Of a stretch of DNA of 64,000 nucleotides, positions 16,906 to 27,065 are shown piece by piece. The stretch is taken from the NCBI GenBank assembly GCA_943788025.1, contig CALSOR010000002.1, forward strand, positions 1,364,001 to 1,428,000, given 5' to 3'. The notes under the pieces were generated by a model that was not told where the DNA came from, searched no databases, and saw only the letters and a program-made list of their open reading frames with translations. Source of the stretch: JABAAE01 sp905480545 (GTDB lineage: Bacteria > Planctomycetota > Planctomycetia > Pirellulales > Pirellulaceae). A program made the translations under genes and the position numbers. Numbering within the stretch: the first letter of the stretch is position 1; every line of letters starts with the position of its first letter.

Positions 16906-19900
16906 TTGGGCTCTGTTCTGAACGAAACAACGGAACTGTAGTTTCACTTCTGGCGATCTTGAAAACGGGTGCGGGTTACGTTCCACTTGACCCGGACTAT
17001 CCCCGCGATCGTCTGAAGTTCATGTGCGAAGACGCTCAAATTCAAACCATTGTTACCAACGAATCGTTGGTCGGTCTTGCGAGCGAACTTGCAGAAGACG
17101 TTTTTCCGATCGAATCTTTTGAAGATGAAATTAACTTATGTGATGAGTCACTTTGTCTGGAAGAAGTGAGTGTCGAAGACAGCTGCGCCTATGTCATCTA
17201 CACATCAGGTTCGACAGGAAAGCCAAAAGGGGTGAAAGTTCAGCACCGTGCCGTTGCCAACCTTTTGCACAGCGTGAAAACGCTACCGGGGATCGCCGGT
17301 GACGATGTGGTGCTTGCGATGACGACATTATCGTTCGACATCTCTGTCCTCGAAATATTTTTGCCGCTGATTTCAGGGGCGAAGATCGCCATCATCGATC
17401 GAACCACCGCAAGAGACGGGGTCTTGTTGCGGGATGCGATCGATCAACACAACGTTTCAATCCTTCAAGGAACTCCGACGACATGGCGATTCGTGATCGA
17501 AGCAGAATGGAAAGGCAATCCAAAATGTAAGATCATTACGGGGGGGGAGCCGCTTCCCCGTGATCTGATCGATCCTCTTTTGAGTCGTTGTGATCAACTG
17601 TGGAACCTTTACGGCCCGACGGAAACAACGGTTTGGTCGTCGCGACAGCAGGTTACCCAATCGGATTCACGGATTCTGATTGGCAAGCCCATTGAAAATA
17701 CAAGACTTTACATCGTTGATGAGAATAACGAGCAGGTTGGAATTGAAGAAGAAGGTGAATTGCTGATTGGTGGCGAAGGCGTCACGCTGGGTTACTTAAA
17801 TCGCGATGAATTGACTGCAGAGAAATTTTTTAACTTTTCGATGGATGGAAAGACCGTTGAAAAAGTTTATCGTACCGGTGACTTGGCCAAATTCACCGCT
17901 GACGGTTCAGTGGAATGTCTGGGCCGGATCGACGGACAGATCAAGCTGCATGGGCATCGAATTGAATTGGATGAAATTGCAGCGGTCCTGGCGAAATATC
18001 CATCGGTCAAACGGGCAGCAACCACTGTCCGCGAAGACAAACCGGGTGACAAGAAGCTGGTCGGTTACTTAATCGCCGAAGAGTGTTCTTCAAATTCGCC
18101 GTTGGATGCTTCCTCGCTTCGAGATTTTGCGGAGGAACGATTGCCGGAATACATGATCCCAAATCAGTTTGTCGTCGTTGACCGCTTTCCAAAAACGCCC
18201 AGTGGAAAATTGGATCGCAAGGCACTTCCAAAACCATCAACCGAACGTCCGGAAATTGCAACCGGTTTTATTCCGCCACAAAACAAATTTGACTCGCAAT
18301 TGGCCGCAATCTGGTGTGACGTCTTACAGCTTGATGATTTCGGTATCGACGACAATTTTTTTGAGCTTGGTGGAAAATCGATATTGGCTCTTCGCGTGAT
18401 TCGCCTGATTCATGAGCGATTGAATAAAACAATTACGTCTCCCGAATTCTTTGACCACCCGACCATTCGAGGTTTGGGTCGATATCTATCTGCCGAACCG
18501 AACACAAATCCCGCTTCGAGTTACCGGCGTGAGTCGAATCTGCAGCGTGATGATATCGCGATTGTCGGAATGGCGGCACGGTTTCCGGGCGCGAAAAACG
18601 TCGCTGAGTTTTGGACGAACCTAGTCAATAACAAAGAATCGATTCGCTTCTTTTCGAAAGAAGAGCTGGACGACACGCTTGATCCAGCAGTCGTTGCAAA
18701 CGAAAGTTACGTCGCCGCGCGAGGAGTTGTTGACGAAGCGGAATGGTTCGATGAACAGTTTTTCGGCATGACACCGAACGAAGCCAAATTGATCGATCCA
18801 CAACAGCGGATTTGTTTAGAGGTTGCATACCACGCTTTGGAGGATGCGGGTTGTGATCCAACTAAGACAACCGACCGGATTGGGGTTTGGGCAGGCTCCT
18901 ATTCCAGCACTTACTATCAAAAAAATCTCTTGGCGAACGAACAGCTAGTTGAGGCAGTCGGTGAATTTCAATTGGGCGTCTACAACGAAAAAGATTACAT
19001 CGCCACCCGAATCGCACACAAGCTTAACCTTCGTGGACCAGCGATCAATGTGAACACGGCTTGTTCAACCAGCTTGGTGGCCGTGATTGAAGCATGCAAG
19101 AGTATTCAGTTTGGTGATTGTGAAATGGCGATTGCTGGCGGAGCGTCGATCCATTTCCCGCAAAACAGCGGGCATACTCATCAAACGGGTAGTATCATGT
19201 CGCCGGACGGGCACTGCCGCCCCTTTGATTCCGAAGGCGCGGGTACGCTTTTTTCTGATGGCGCTGGCATGGTCGTTTTGAAGAAGCTGTCTGCTGCAAA
19301 GCGGGATCACGATCGAGTCTACGCGGTTATCAAAGGCTGCGGTATTAACAATGATGGTGGAGAAAAGGCCAGTTTTACCGCTCCCAGCGTAGAGGGGCAG
19401 TCCATCGCCATCACAGACGCCATTGCTGATTCCGGAATTCGAGGCGATGACATTGGCTATGTTGAAGCACATGGTACGGCAACGCCGATTGGCGATCCTA
19501 TCGAGCTGGCCGGTCTTCAAAAAGCGTTTGGAGCTTCGGAGTCAAAGCAATTTTGTGCGATCGGATCGGTCAAAGGTAACATTGGTCATACGGTTGCAGC
19601 AGCCGGTATCGCTGGTCTGGTAAAGAGCACGTTGGCATTGTATCACGAAACGATTCCAGCAACGCTGCATTATCAAAAACCAAATTCGCAGATCGATTTC
19701 GAATCGAGTCCATTTTTCGTGGTTGATCAAAATCTCGAATGGAAACCAAGCGAAAAGAAGCGTATCGCGGGTGTGAGCTCGTTTGGCGTTGGCGGAACCA
19801 ATGCACATGTTTTGCTTGAAGAAGCTTCTCCAGTTGCAACCGTCGGTGATGAATTCAATAACTTTCCTGTGCAATTGATTCTCCATTCGGCAAAACGTGC

Positions 19901-22900
19901 TGATACGCTTGCAACCAATTGCTTACGCCTCCAACAACAACTTGGATTTGAAACAATAAGCGATATCGACTTAAGCTCGCTTGCGTACACCCTTCAAATA
20001 GGCCGAACACGATATGACCATCGTGGCTTTTCCGTTGCAAATTCCAAAAGTGAATTGGGCGAATTGCTAACAAAGTCCAAACCGAATCGATGTGGTCAAA
20101 CCAAATTGACCTCACCGCGAAACGAAGTCGCGTTCATGTTTCCTGGACAAGGTTCACAATACGTTTGGATGGGCAAGAACCTCTACGATCATTCCGCAGT
20201 CTTTCGCTCAGCGATGGATCGTTGCAGCGAAATATTGAATCGATATCTTGATCGCGACCTGCGGGATGTGTTGTATCCTCGAGATGGAAATGAAGCAAAA
20301 GCTGCTGAGATATTGAGATCGACCGAGTTTACCCAGCCGGCAATCTTTTGCGTTGGATACAGTTTGGCTCAGCTTTGGAAACATTGGGGTATCACGCCAT
20401 CGAATTTCGTTGGACACAGCATTGGAGAATTCGTTGCGGCTTGTTTGGCCGGTGTCTTCTCGCTGGAAGACGCGTTAATGCTGATCGCCAACCGCGGCAA
20501 AATGATGCAAGCCCTGCCCGGGGGCGCGATGTTGTCGGTAAAGTCTTCAGCCGATGAAATTGAAAAACGATTGAGTGGAAAGCTGACGATTGCCTCCATC
20601 AATTCACCAACACTATGCGTGGTTGCTGGTCCAAACAACGAAGTCGAATCGCTCGCCAGCCAATTGGAATCGGAAGGAATCGCTTGTCGGCATCTCCATA
20701 CTTCCCATGCTTTTCATTCGAGCATGATGGATCCGCTTGTCGAGCCGTATCGCAAATTGGTTTCCTCCATTGAGCTTTCAGCACCGCGGCTACCGATTTT
20801 GTCGACGGTGACTGGGGAATGGATGACCGACGACGAAGCGACAGACCCACGTTATTGGGCAGAACATATGCGAGCCCCCGTTCAATTTTCGGACGCCGTA
20901 AAAAAGCTTTGGACTGATTACCCGAACCGAATATTAATTGAACTTGGTCCGCGAAAAACACTCGTCTCACTTGCGATGCAGCATAAAGCTCTGTTTAAGG
21001 ATGAAGTCAATGTAGTCGAACGAGTCGCGGTTCCGTCTTTGACCGACAACGTTGAGAACAACGCCGAGTGGTATGCAATTTTGCATGCACTTGGGCAGCT
21101 TTGGTTGCAAGGAATTGAAGCCAATTGGGAAAACCTCTACGAAGGAACAATCCCCGAAAAAGCTTCGTTGCCACCTTACGCGTTTCAACGCAAACGACAT
21201 TTTGTTGACCCGCCCACGAAAGTTTCTATCGAACGATCGGCGGTGCCAAGCACTTTTAATTCAAACCTAAATTCCAAATCTGGAAACGAAAAAATGCCTA
21301 ATGCTTCAACTTGCCAATTGGCAAAAAGTCGAAAATCGCAGATTGCAGATCAATTGGCCGAAGTCTTTGAGAAAACATCAGGTATCGAAATCAACGAGTT
21401 TGACGCCTCGATGACGTTCCTCGAAATGGGAATGGATTCTTTGGTTTTAACTCAGGCGGCATCGGCTGTAAAAAAATCGTTTAAAGCTGAAGTTACGTTT
21501 CGGCAGATGTTGGAGGAAACACCGAGTCTCGAAACACTTGTTGATTATTTGAATGATCTGCTTCCGCCCGATCAATTTAAAGATCAGGTTGAGCCGGAGT
21601 TGAAGGAGGAATCGCGATCGCATGACGCCATGGGGCTTGTCAACGCAAATGCTTTAAGCGGTGATTCAAACGAACCGATTGTGTCCAACCAACCAATAAC
21701 ATTTTCCTCCAATGCGCCAGTGCAATTGGCCGCTTTGCCCATTGATGATTCCAAAAACAGCCCCACTCACGCGATCATTCAGAACCAATTGCAACTGATG
21801 CAATCGCAATTGCAATTGCTTGGTGCTCAGCCGGGTCAATCTATTGCTCAAGTCGATTCTCAAGCAATCGCTCAGTCAACCGCAGGTCCATCGAGCGAAA
21901 CCGATGCGCCGAATGATTCGATGATAGAGAATAATCTGGGGGGATCGCAATCAATAAGTGATACAAAAAGCAACCATGTACCGGAAAAGAAAAAAGTCTT
22001 TGGTGCTGGCGCCCGCGTGAACCTCCATGCCGATCAGCTGTCTCCCAATCAACAAAAATACCTTGACCAGTTTATCGCGTCATGGAACCAACAAACGCCA
22101 AACAGTAAGGCGTATGCACAGCGACACCGTGAGTATCTTGCCGATCCAAGAACCGTTTCTGGATTTCGGCCAAACCTTAAAGAGATGACCTACCCAATCG
22201 TCACTGATCGTTCAAAAGGGGCTCTGCTGTGGGACATCGACCAAAATCAATACGTCGATGTGACGTGTGGCTTCGGTTCGAATTTCCTTGGTCATTCCCC
22301 GGATTTCATGGTCGAGGCAATTTCGGAGCAATTGAACAAAGGATACGAAATTGGTCCACAAAACCCACTTGCCGGCGAGGTTGCGAAGCTGTTCTGTGAA
22401 GTGACCGGCAGTGAGCGGATAGTGTTCAGTAACACGGGAAGTGAAGCGGTTTGTGGCGCTGTACGTTTGGCTCGAGCCGCGACCGGAAACGAGAAGATTG
22501 TGATGTTTGCCGGGGACTATCACGGAATTTTAGATGAAGTGATTGTTCGAGGCGGAAAGAACTACAAGAGCTTTCCCGCGGCGACAGGGATTCCGAAATC
22601 GGCTGTCGACAACGTTGTGATTCTCGAATACGGAACTGATGAAGCATACGATTACATCGCCGCGAATCTTGACGAGCTCGCCTGTGTCTTGGTCGAACCG
22701 GTTCAAAGTCGTCGGCCCGAGTTTCAGCCAAAGGAGTTTTTGCAAAAGCTTGGAAAACTGATGGAAGACGCCGAAGCGGCGCTGATCTTTGATGAGGTCA
22801 TTACCGGACTTCGAATCGCTCCTGGGGGCGCCCAACAGCACTTTGGTGTGAAAGCGGACATGGCAACCTATGGCAAAGTGATCGGCGGCGGGATGCCGAT

Positions 22901-23552
22901 CGGATTGGTTGCTGGAAAAGCAAAATACATGGACGGACTGGATGGAGGTTTTTGGCAGTTTGGTGACGATAGCAAGCCGGAAGTCGGCATGACCTACTTC
23001 GCCGGGACGTTCGTTCGCCATCCCTTAGCGCTCGCTGCGGCCCATCGAATCCTGTTGCACATTAAAGAGATTGGTCAGGCTGGCTACGATCGACTCAATC
23101 AGCTCACCGACTCAATGGCAGCTCAAATCAATGAACTTTGCGAACGATCGGAAGCCCCAATCTTTTTCGCCAGCTTTGGATCATTGTTCAAAATCCAATT
23201 CCACCAAGAGTTGCCTTATGGTGAACTTTTGTTTGCGGCACTTCGAAAACGAGGCGTTCACATTTGGGATCATCGCCCGTGTTTGTTGACGTTGTCTCAC
23301 ACCCAGGAGCATGTTGAGACGGTGGTTCAGGCGTTTGGAGAATCACTCCGGGAACTGCAGGAAGCCGGATTTATTCCCGGTAACGCAGAAACGCTTTCGG
23401 AATTCGAATTTTCTGCCCTGGCGAAATCAAATACGCCGCCAAGACCCGAGGCAAAAATCGGAAAAGATCGCGACGGACAGCCTGGCTGGTTCGTGATGGA
23501 CCGCGACAATCCTGGGATGTACATCCAGGTTGGCGTGCCGGATGTAAACTGA
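16887..23552 (+). CDS. 3' fragment of the NRPS-PKS (most of A, then PCP-KS-AT-ACP-AMT)
   Basis: The large open frame downstream of the insertion, about 2,220 residues if read from the TTG at 16887, whose first eight codons are element and duplication sequence. The host sequence resumes at 16911. The adenylation pocket, aligned by hand to GrsA, reads D-I-L-Q-I-G-L-V-W, one or two changes from the published glycine code. KS Cys lies in NTACSTSL, and the AT motif HAFHS predicts malonyl-CoA. The C-terminal aminotransferase should convert the beta-ketone of the ACP-bound chain to an amine, as in mycosubtilin-type synthases. A tail with WFVMDRDNPGMYIQV follows it. If expressed from inside the element, the adenylation domain would still lack its first ~78 residues. 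Confidence 0.9.
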   Translation: MPLKQIIGLCSERNNGTVVSLLAILKTGAGYVPLDPDYPRDRLKFMCEDAQIQTIVTNESLVGLASELAEDVFPIESFEDEINLCDESLCLEEVSVEDSCAYVIYTSGSTGKPKGVKVQHRAVANLLHSVKTLPGIAGDDVVLAMTTLSFDISVLEIFLPLISGAKIAIIDRTTARDGVLLRDAIDQHNVSILQGTPTTWRFVIEAEWKGNPKCKIITGGEPLPRDLIDPLLSRCDQLWNLYGPTETTVWSSRQQVTQSDSRILIGKPIENTRLYIVDENNEQVGIEEEGELLIGGEGVTLGYLNRDELTAEKFFNFSMDGKTVEKVYRTGDLAKFTADGSVECLGRIDGQIKLHGHRIELDEIAAVLAKYPSVKRAATTVREDKPGDKKLVGYLIAEECSSNSPLDASSLRDFAEERLPEYMIPNQFVVVDRFPKTPSGKLDRKALPKPSTERPEIATGFIPPQNKFDSQLAAIWCDVLQLDDFGIDDNFFELGGKSILALRVIRLIHERLNKTITSPEFFDHPTIRGLGRYLSAEPNTNPASSYRRESNLQRDDIAIVGMAARFPGAKNVAEFWTNLVNNKESIRFFSKEELDDTLDPAVVANESYVAARGVVDEAEWFDEQFFGMTPNEAKLIDPQQRICLEVAYHALEDAGCDPTKTTDRIGVWAGSYSSTYYQKNLLANEQLVEAVGEFQLGVYNEKDYIATRIAHKLNLRGPAINVNTACSTSLVAVIEACKSIQFGDCEMAIAGGASIHFPQNSGHTHQTGSIMSPDGHCRPFDSEGAGTLFSDGAGMVVLKKLSAAKRDHDRVYAVIKGCGINNDGGEKASFTAPSVEGQSIAITDAIADSGIRGDDIGYVEAHGTATPIGDPIELAGLQKAFGASESKQFCAIGSVKGNIGHTVAAAGIAGLVKSTLALYHETIPATLHYQKPNSQIDFESSPFFVVDQNLEWKPSEKKRIAGVSSFGVGGTNAHVLLEEASPVATVGDEFNNFPVQLILHSAKRADTLATNCLRLQQQLGFETISDIDLSSLAYTLQIGRTRYDHRGFSVANSKSELGELLTKSKPNRCGQTKLTSPRNEVAFMFPGQGSQYVWMGKNLYDHSAVFRSAMDRCSEILNRYLDRDLRDVLYPRDGNEAKAAEILRSTEFTQPAIFCVGYSLAQLWKHWGITPSNFVGHSIGEFVAACLAGVFSLEDALMLIANRGKMMQALPGGAMLSVKSSADEIEKRLSGKLTIASINSPTLCVVAGPNNEVESLASQLESEGIACRHLHTSHAFHSSMMDPLVEPYRKLVSSIELSAPRLPILSTVTGEWMTDDEATDPRYWAEHMRAPVQFSDAVKKLWTDYPNRILIELGPRKTLVSLAMQHKALFKDEVNVVERVAVPSLTDNVENNAEWYAILHALGQLWLQGIEANWENLYEGTIPEKASLPPYAFQRKRHFVDPPTKVSIERSAVPSTFNSNLNSKSGNEKMPNASTCQLAKSRKSQIADQLAEVFEKTSGIEINEFDASMTFLEMGMDSLVLTQAASAVKKSFKAEVTFRQMLEETPSLETLVDYLNDLLPPDQFKDQVEPELKEESRSHDAMGLVNANALSGDSNEPIVSNQPITFSSNAPVQLAALPIDDSKNSPTHAIIQNQLQLMQSQLQLLGAQPGQSIAQVDSQAIAQSTAGPSSETDAPNDSMIENNLGGSQSISDTKSNHVPEKKKVFGAGARVNLHADQLSPNQQKYLDQFIASWNQQTPNSKAYAQRHREYLADPRTVSGFRPNLKEMTYPIVTDRSKGALLWDIDQNQYVDVTCGFGSNFLGHSPDFMVEAISEQLNKGYEIGPQNPLAGEVAKLFCEVTGSERIVFSNTGSEAVCGAVRLARAATGNEKIVMFAGDYHGILDEVIVRGGKNYKSFPAATGIPKSAVDNVVILEYGTDEAYDYIAANLDELACVLVEPVQSRRPEFQPKEFLQKLGKLMEDAEAALIFDEVITGLRIAPGGAQQHFGVKADMATYGKVIGGGMPIGLVAGKAKYMDGLDGGFWQFGDDSKPEVGMTYFAGTFVRHPLALAAAHRILLHIKEIGQAGYDRLNQLTDSMAAQINELCERSEAPIFFASFGSLFKIQFHQELPYGELLFAALRKRGVHIWDHRPCLLTLSHTQEHVETVVQAFGESLRELQEAGFIPGNAETLSEFEFSALAKSNTPPRPEAKIGKDRDGQPGWFVMDRDNPGMYIQVGVPDVN
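16906..16910. repeat. Target site duplication, right copy (TTGGG)
   Basis: Identical to 15462-15466. The next codon (CTC, Leu) continues the adenylation domain in the same frame as the left fragment, and the joined sequence aligns without gap to the homologous stretch of the second NRPS. Confidence 0.88.
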
Positions 23553-23668
23553 TTTGCCACCAACGTGTCGTTATGTAATAGGCCATTTTGCAACACGCTT
23601 TTTTTAAAATAATCTCCAGCCTGCTCAATCTACAACCTTGCACTCTCGGCGATCCGCCCCGAAGAACT

Positions 23669-26600
23669 ATGTCAAACTCAAATTCATACCCCATCACCCA
23701 ATCGCAGCTTGAAGTCTGGTTGCTAAGCCGAGTTAGCGACGAGGCCAACTGCGCGTTTAACGAAATTGCATCACTGGAGTTTAAAGGTGACATTCGTGAA
23801 TCGAACTTGAAATCAGCCATCGATCAAGTAGTCAAACGAAACGAAAGCTTGAGAACAACTTTTGACCGACAAGGTGCTAACGCGCTTGTTCAGTCAAATT
23901 TGAACTATGAATATGCGGTTCATGATTGGACAAATTGTAATGATTCTGCAATTGAATCGAATCGAAAACAGCTGCTTCGAGATGAAGGGAACACGCCCTT
24001 TCATTTGGAATCGGGCCCCTTGTTGCGAATTCATTTGCAAAAGCTTCCACAGTCAAAATGCATCCTGACCTTTACCGCACATCACATCATTCTTGATGGA
24101 TGGTCGTTGTGGGTATTCTGCCGAGATCTTGGACATTGTTACGATCAACTAAACGGAGTCGATGTCACACTACCGGCAGCGAATTCGTATCGCCAATACG
24201 CAGAATTGATGGTGAATTATCACAATAGTGAAGAGGGGACGGCCGATGGTGAATTTTGGAAGCGTCAATTTTCCGATTCGATTCCTACATTAGATTTGCC
24301 CACCGATCGGGCCCGTGCGAAATTGAAAACGTTTCGCGCGGATCGAGTCGATCGTGTCATGGATAAAGAATTGGTAGCGAAGCTTCGCGCGATCGGTGCG
24401 AAAAATCAAAGTAGCCTTTTCCATGTGATGCTGACCGGGTTCAACGCCTATCTGTCACGAATCACTCAACAAGACGATTTTTCGATCGGCATTCCGACCG
24501 CGGGACAAGGTGCATTAGAACGACATGATTTAATTGGGCATTGCGTCAACGCTCTACCTGTTCGTTTTCAGGTTGACATGGAAAGCAGCCTGTTGTCCCA
24601 ATTGCGATCGACGCGAACCAAAATCATCGACGCACTTGAGCATCAGAAATATACGTTTGGAACGATGCTACGAGAACTGGCACCGCAACGAGATCCGTCG
24701 CGTCCGCCTATCTTTTCCATCATGTTCAATATTGATCCAGAAGTAAAAACCGACGAGTTGGGATTTGCTGGATTGGAAGTGAATTTAAATGTTGAGCCTC
24801 GTACTTTTGAAAACATGGAGTGGTTTCTCAATGGCGTGATTCGCACGGATGGCTCCGTCGAATTTCAATGCCAATTCAATGCGGATTTGTTTGACCAAGA
24901 AACGATCGCCAATCACCTCGAAAGTTATGAGGCGTTTTTGCATAGTTTCGTTCGCGATCCAAACCAAAAATCTGCCGGTTTATCGTTGCTGTCGATCGAC
25001 CAAAAGCAAAAGATGATTGTCGACTGGAATGCATCGCAACTGGATTATCCGATTGACTCGGGAGTCCATCATGAGATTTCGAAACAGGCGAAACGAACGC
25101 CTGATCGAATCGCGGTTGAGTTTGGCGAGGCTTCATTGACGTACACCGAGTTGGAAAAACGGTCCAATCAGGTTGCACGTTTTTTGAAAACCGAAGGCGT
25201 TAAGCCGCGAGCCCTTGTGGGCATTTCAATGTCACGAAGTGAAAGCATGTTGGTGACGTTGTTGGGAATTTGGAAAGCGGGGGCGGGCTATGTGCCGCTT
25301 GACCCGAATTACCCGATCGATCGATTGCAATACATGTGCGAACACTCAAAGCTTTCATTGGTGATAACAGAGTCGCAGCTTGCCAAAAAAAGCAATCGGT
25401 TTGATAAGCCGGTTCTTTTTATCGACGAATGCGCAAAGCAAATTCAATTGCAATCAACCAGACCAGTGGAGAGTGAGTTTGCTGCGAATGATACGGCCTA
25501 TGTAATTTATACATCCGGTTCGACCGGCAAGCCAAAAGGCGTAAATGTTCCGCACGGCCCAGTGGTCAACTTCCTCTTTAGCATGCAGCAAACGCCGGGC
25601 TTTAGGGAATCTGATCGCATCATGGCGGTGACGACGCTGTCGTTTGATATTGCTGTTTTGGAATTGTACTTGCCGTTGGTTTCTGGTGGACAAGTCATTA
25701 TCGCCGATGCTGAAACTGCGTCAGATGGATTCAAGTTGTCGCAGGCAATAGTTGAAAACAAAATCAGTTTTCTGCAAGCTACGCCGGCGACCTGGAGAAT
25801 GTTGATCGAAGCAGGGTGGCATGGCGACGCGGGTTTAAAAGTGCTTTGCGGTGGCGAGCCAATGCCTCGAGAATTGGTGGCACCGTTGCTTGATCGCTGC
25901 AGCGAACTTTGGAATATGTACGGCCCAACGGAAACAACAGTTTGGTCCACCGCTTTTCAAATTACTTCCGCAGACGATCCGATTTACATCGGGAAACCCA
26001 TTGGAAATACGCAAATTTATTTGCTTGATGCGAAGATGCAGCCGGTACCGCAGGGGACAGCAGGCGAGCTTTTTATCGGAGGCGCCGGAGTGACGCATGG
26101 ATACTTGCATCGGAACGACTTGACCGAAGAACGGTTTGTTGACAATCCGTACTTTAATCCCTTTTCGAATTTCGTGAGTCAAAGACTTTATAGAACGGGT
26201 GATCTTGCACGCTACATGGCAAACGGAAACATCGAGTTTTTGCGACGCAACGACAAGCAAGTGAAAGTCCGTGGTTATCGAATCGAATTGGGAGAGATCG
26301 AACAAGCCATTTTGTCGAATGAGACGGTTGCTCAAACGGCAGTGATTGTTCGGGAAGATGTGTCGGGCGATGTTCGCTTGGTCGCGTATTTAACAGTCAA
26401 GCCGGATTGTGAATTGTCGATAAATGAATTGCGAAACCAGCTCCGCGATCGTCTGCCGCATTACATGGTCCCGCATCACTTTCTCGAACTTGAGGAATTC
26501 CCAAAAACGAATAATGGAAAGGTTGACCATACGGCACTACCCGCTCCAATGCAGGAACAGGCCTCACTTGATGAAGGTTTTGCATTGCCTCAATCCGATT

Positions 26601-27058
26601 CAGAAAAGTTGATTGCCTCCGTCTGGGGTGAGCTGTTGCAAATCGATGCAATTAGCATTGACGATAATTTTTTTGATATTGGTGGCCATTCCCTTTTGGT
26701 GATGAAGTCCATTGCCAGAATCGATGAAATGACCGGGATTCGATTGAGCCCACAGGATTTTCTAATGGAAACCTTAGAACAGCTTGCCTCGCGGATTGAA
26801 CCACGCGAATCGATTGACTCGGAGCTGCAAGAGACTTTGGAAGAAGCGAATCAAACGAAAGCTGAATTTGATGCAAATTTGAATTCATCACCCGTCGCTA
26901 ATGATCCGGTCAAAGATCATGCCCAAGTGGAGATTGAAGGATCCGCGATGGCTGACTCGACTAGTGCCAACAAAGCCGCCACCAACATAGCCGCCACCAA
27001 CAAGTTCGCAGCGATCCGAAGTTGGTGGACCAGTTCAAAACAGCAAGCCGATTCATAG
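23669..27058 (+). CDS. NRPS module C-A-PCP
   Basis: A 1,129-residue single-module nonribosomal peptide synthetase. The ATG at 23669 is preferred to a TTG at 23588, because the condensation domain starts at once with YPITQSQLEVWLL. The condensation domain (about 23690-25000) has an intact FTAHHIILDGWS active site. The adenylation domain (25060-26560) has YTSGSTGKPKGV, NMYGPTETT, YRTGDLARY and NNGKVDHTALP; its pocket, aligned by hand, reads D-I-L-Q-L-G-M-V-W, again glycine-like. The PCP (26590-26800) carries DIGGHSLLV. A ~90-residue Ala/Ser/Asn-rich tail of no recognised fold replaces a thioesterase. It is 116 bases after the hybrid synthase and presumably accepts its aminated chain. Confidence 0.94.
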   Translation: MSNSNSYPITQSQLEVWLLSRVSDEANCAFNEIASLEFKGDIRESNLKSAIDQVVKRNESLRTTFDRQGANALVQSNLNYEYAVHDWTNCNDSAIESNRKQLLRDEGNTPFHLESGPLLRIHLQKLPQSKCILTFTAHHIILDGWSLWVFCRDLGHCYDQLNGVDVTLPAANSYRQYAELMVNYHNSEEGTADGEFWKRQFSDSIPTLDLPTDRARAKLKTFRADRVDRVMDKELVAKLRAIGAKNQSSLFHVMLTGFNAYLSRITQQDDFSIGIPTAGQGALERHDLIGHCVNALPVRFQVDMESSLLSQLRSTRTKIIDALEHQKYTFGTMLRELAPQRDPSRPPIFSIMFNIDPEVKTDELGFAGLEVNLNVEPRTFENMEWFLNGVIRTDGSVEFQCQFNADLFDQETIANHLESYEAFLHSFVRDPNQKSAGLSLLSIDQKQKMIVDWNASQLDYPIDSGVHHEISKQAKRTPDRIAVEFGEASLTYTELEKRSNQVARFLKTEGVKPRALVGISMSRSESMLVTLLGIWKAGAGYVPLDPNYPIDRLQYMCEHSKLSLVITESQLAKKSNRFDKPVLFIDECAKQIQLQSTRPVESEFAANDTAYVIYTSGSTGKPKGVNVPHGPVVNFLFSMQQTPGFRESDRIMAVTTLSFDIAVLELYLPLVSGGQVIIADAETASDGFKLSQAIVENKISFLQATPATWRMLIEAGWHGDAGLKVLCGGEPMPRELVAPLLDRCSELWNMYGPTETTVWSTAFQITSADDPIYIGKPIGNTQIYLLDAKMQPVPQGTAGELFIGGAGVTHGYLHRNDLTEERFVDNPYFNPFSNFVSQRLYRTGDLARYMANGNIEFLRRNDKQVKVRGYRIELGEIEQAILSNETVAQTAVIVREDVSGDVRLVAYLTVKPDCELSINELRNQLRDRLPHYMVPHHFLELEEFPKTNNGKVDHTALPAPMQEQASLDEGFALPQSDSEKLIASVWGELLQIDAISIDDNFFDIGGHSLLVMKSIARIDEMTGIRLSPQDFLMETLEQLASRIEPRESIDSELQETLEEANQTKAEFDANLNSSPVANDPVKDHAQVEIEGSAMADSTSANKAATNIAATNKFAAIRSWWTSSKQQADS

Positions 27059-27065
27059 GTTAACA

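Larger units (their letters stand above)
15233..23552 (+). pseudogene. Hybrid NRPS-PKS (A-PCP-KS-AT-ACP-AMT) interrupted by an IS3-family element
   Basis: A modular synthase split by an insertion at codon 78. Removing 15467-16905 and one TTGGG copy restores a continuous 2,291-residue frame (left fragment ends KPNDLVG, right resumes LCSERNNGT). Domains by nucleotide: adenylation 15290-18250 (YTSGSTGKPKGV, NLYGPTETT, YRTGDLAKF, PSGKLDRKALP); PCP 18270-18510 (ELGGKSI); ketosynthase 18550-19830 (NTACSTSL, VEAHGTATPIGDP, GNIGHTVAAAG); acyltransferase 20130-21100 (GQGSQY, GHSIGE, HAFHS, malonyl type); ACP 21330-21560 (GMDSLV); a Gln-rich linker; PLP aminotransferase of GSA-aminomutase type 22150-23390 (VFSNTGSEAV, FDEVITGLR, YGKVIGGG). 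No thioesterase or ketoreductase. Without excision no full-length product can be made. Confidence 0.93.

Noticed and set aside
15233..27058. Horizontal acquisition of the NRPS-PKS operon
   Set aside because: Base composition and codon use look similar to neighbouring genes by eye, and no flanking tRNA or integrase was seen. Only the internal element is clearly mobile. A computed codon-usage comparison would be needed to reopen this.
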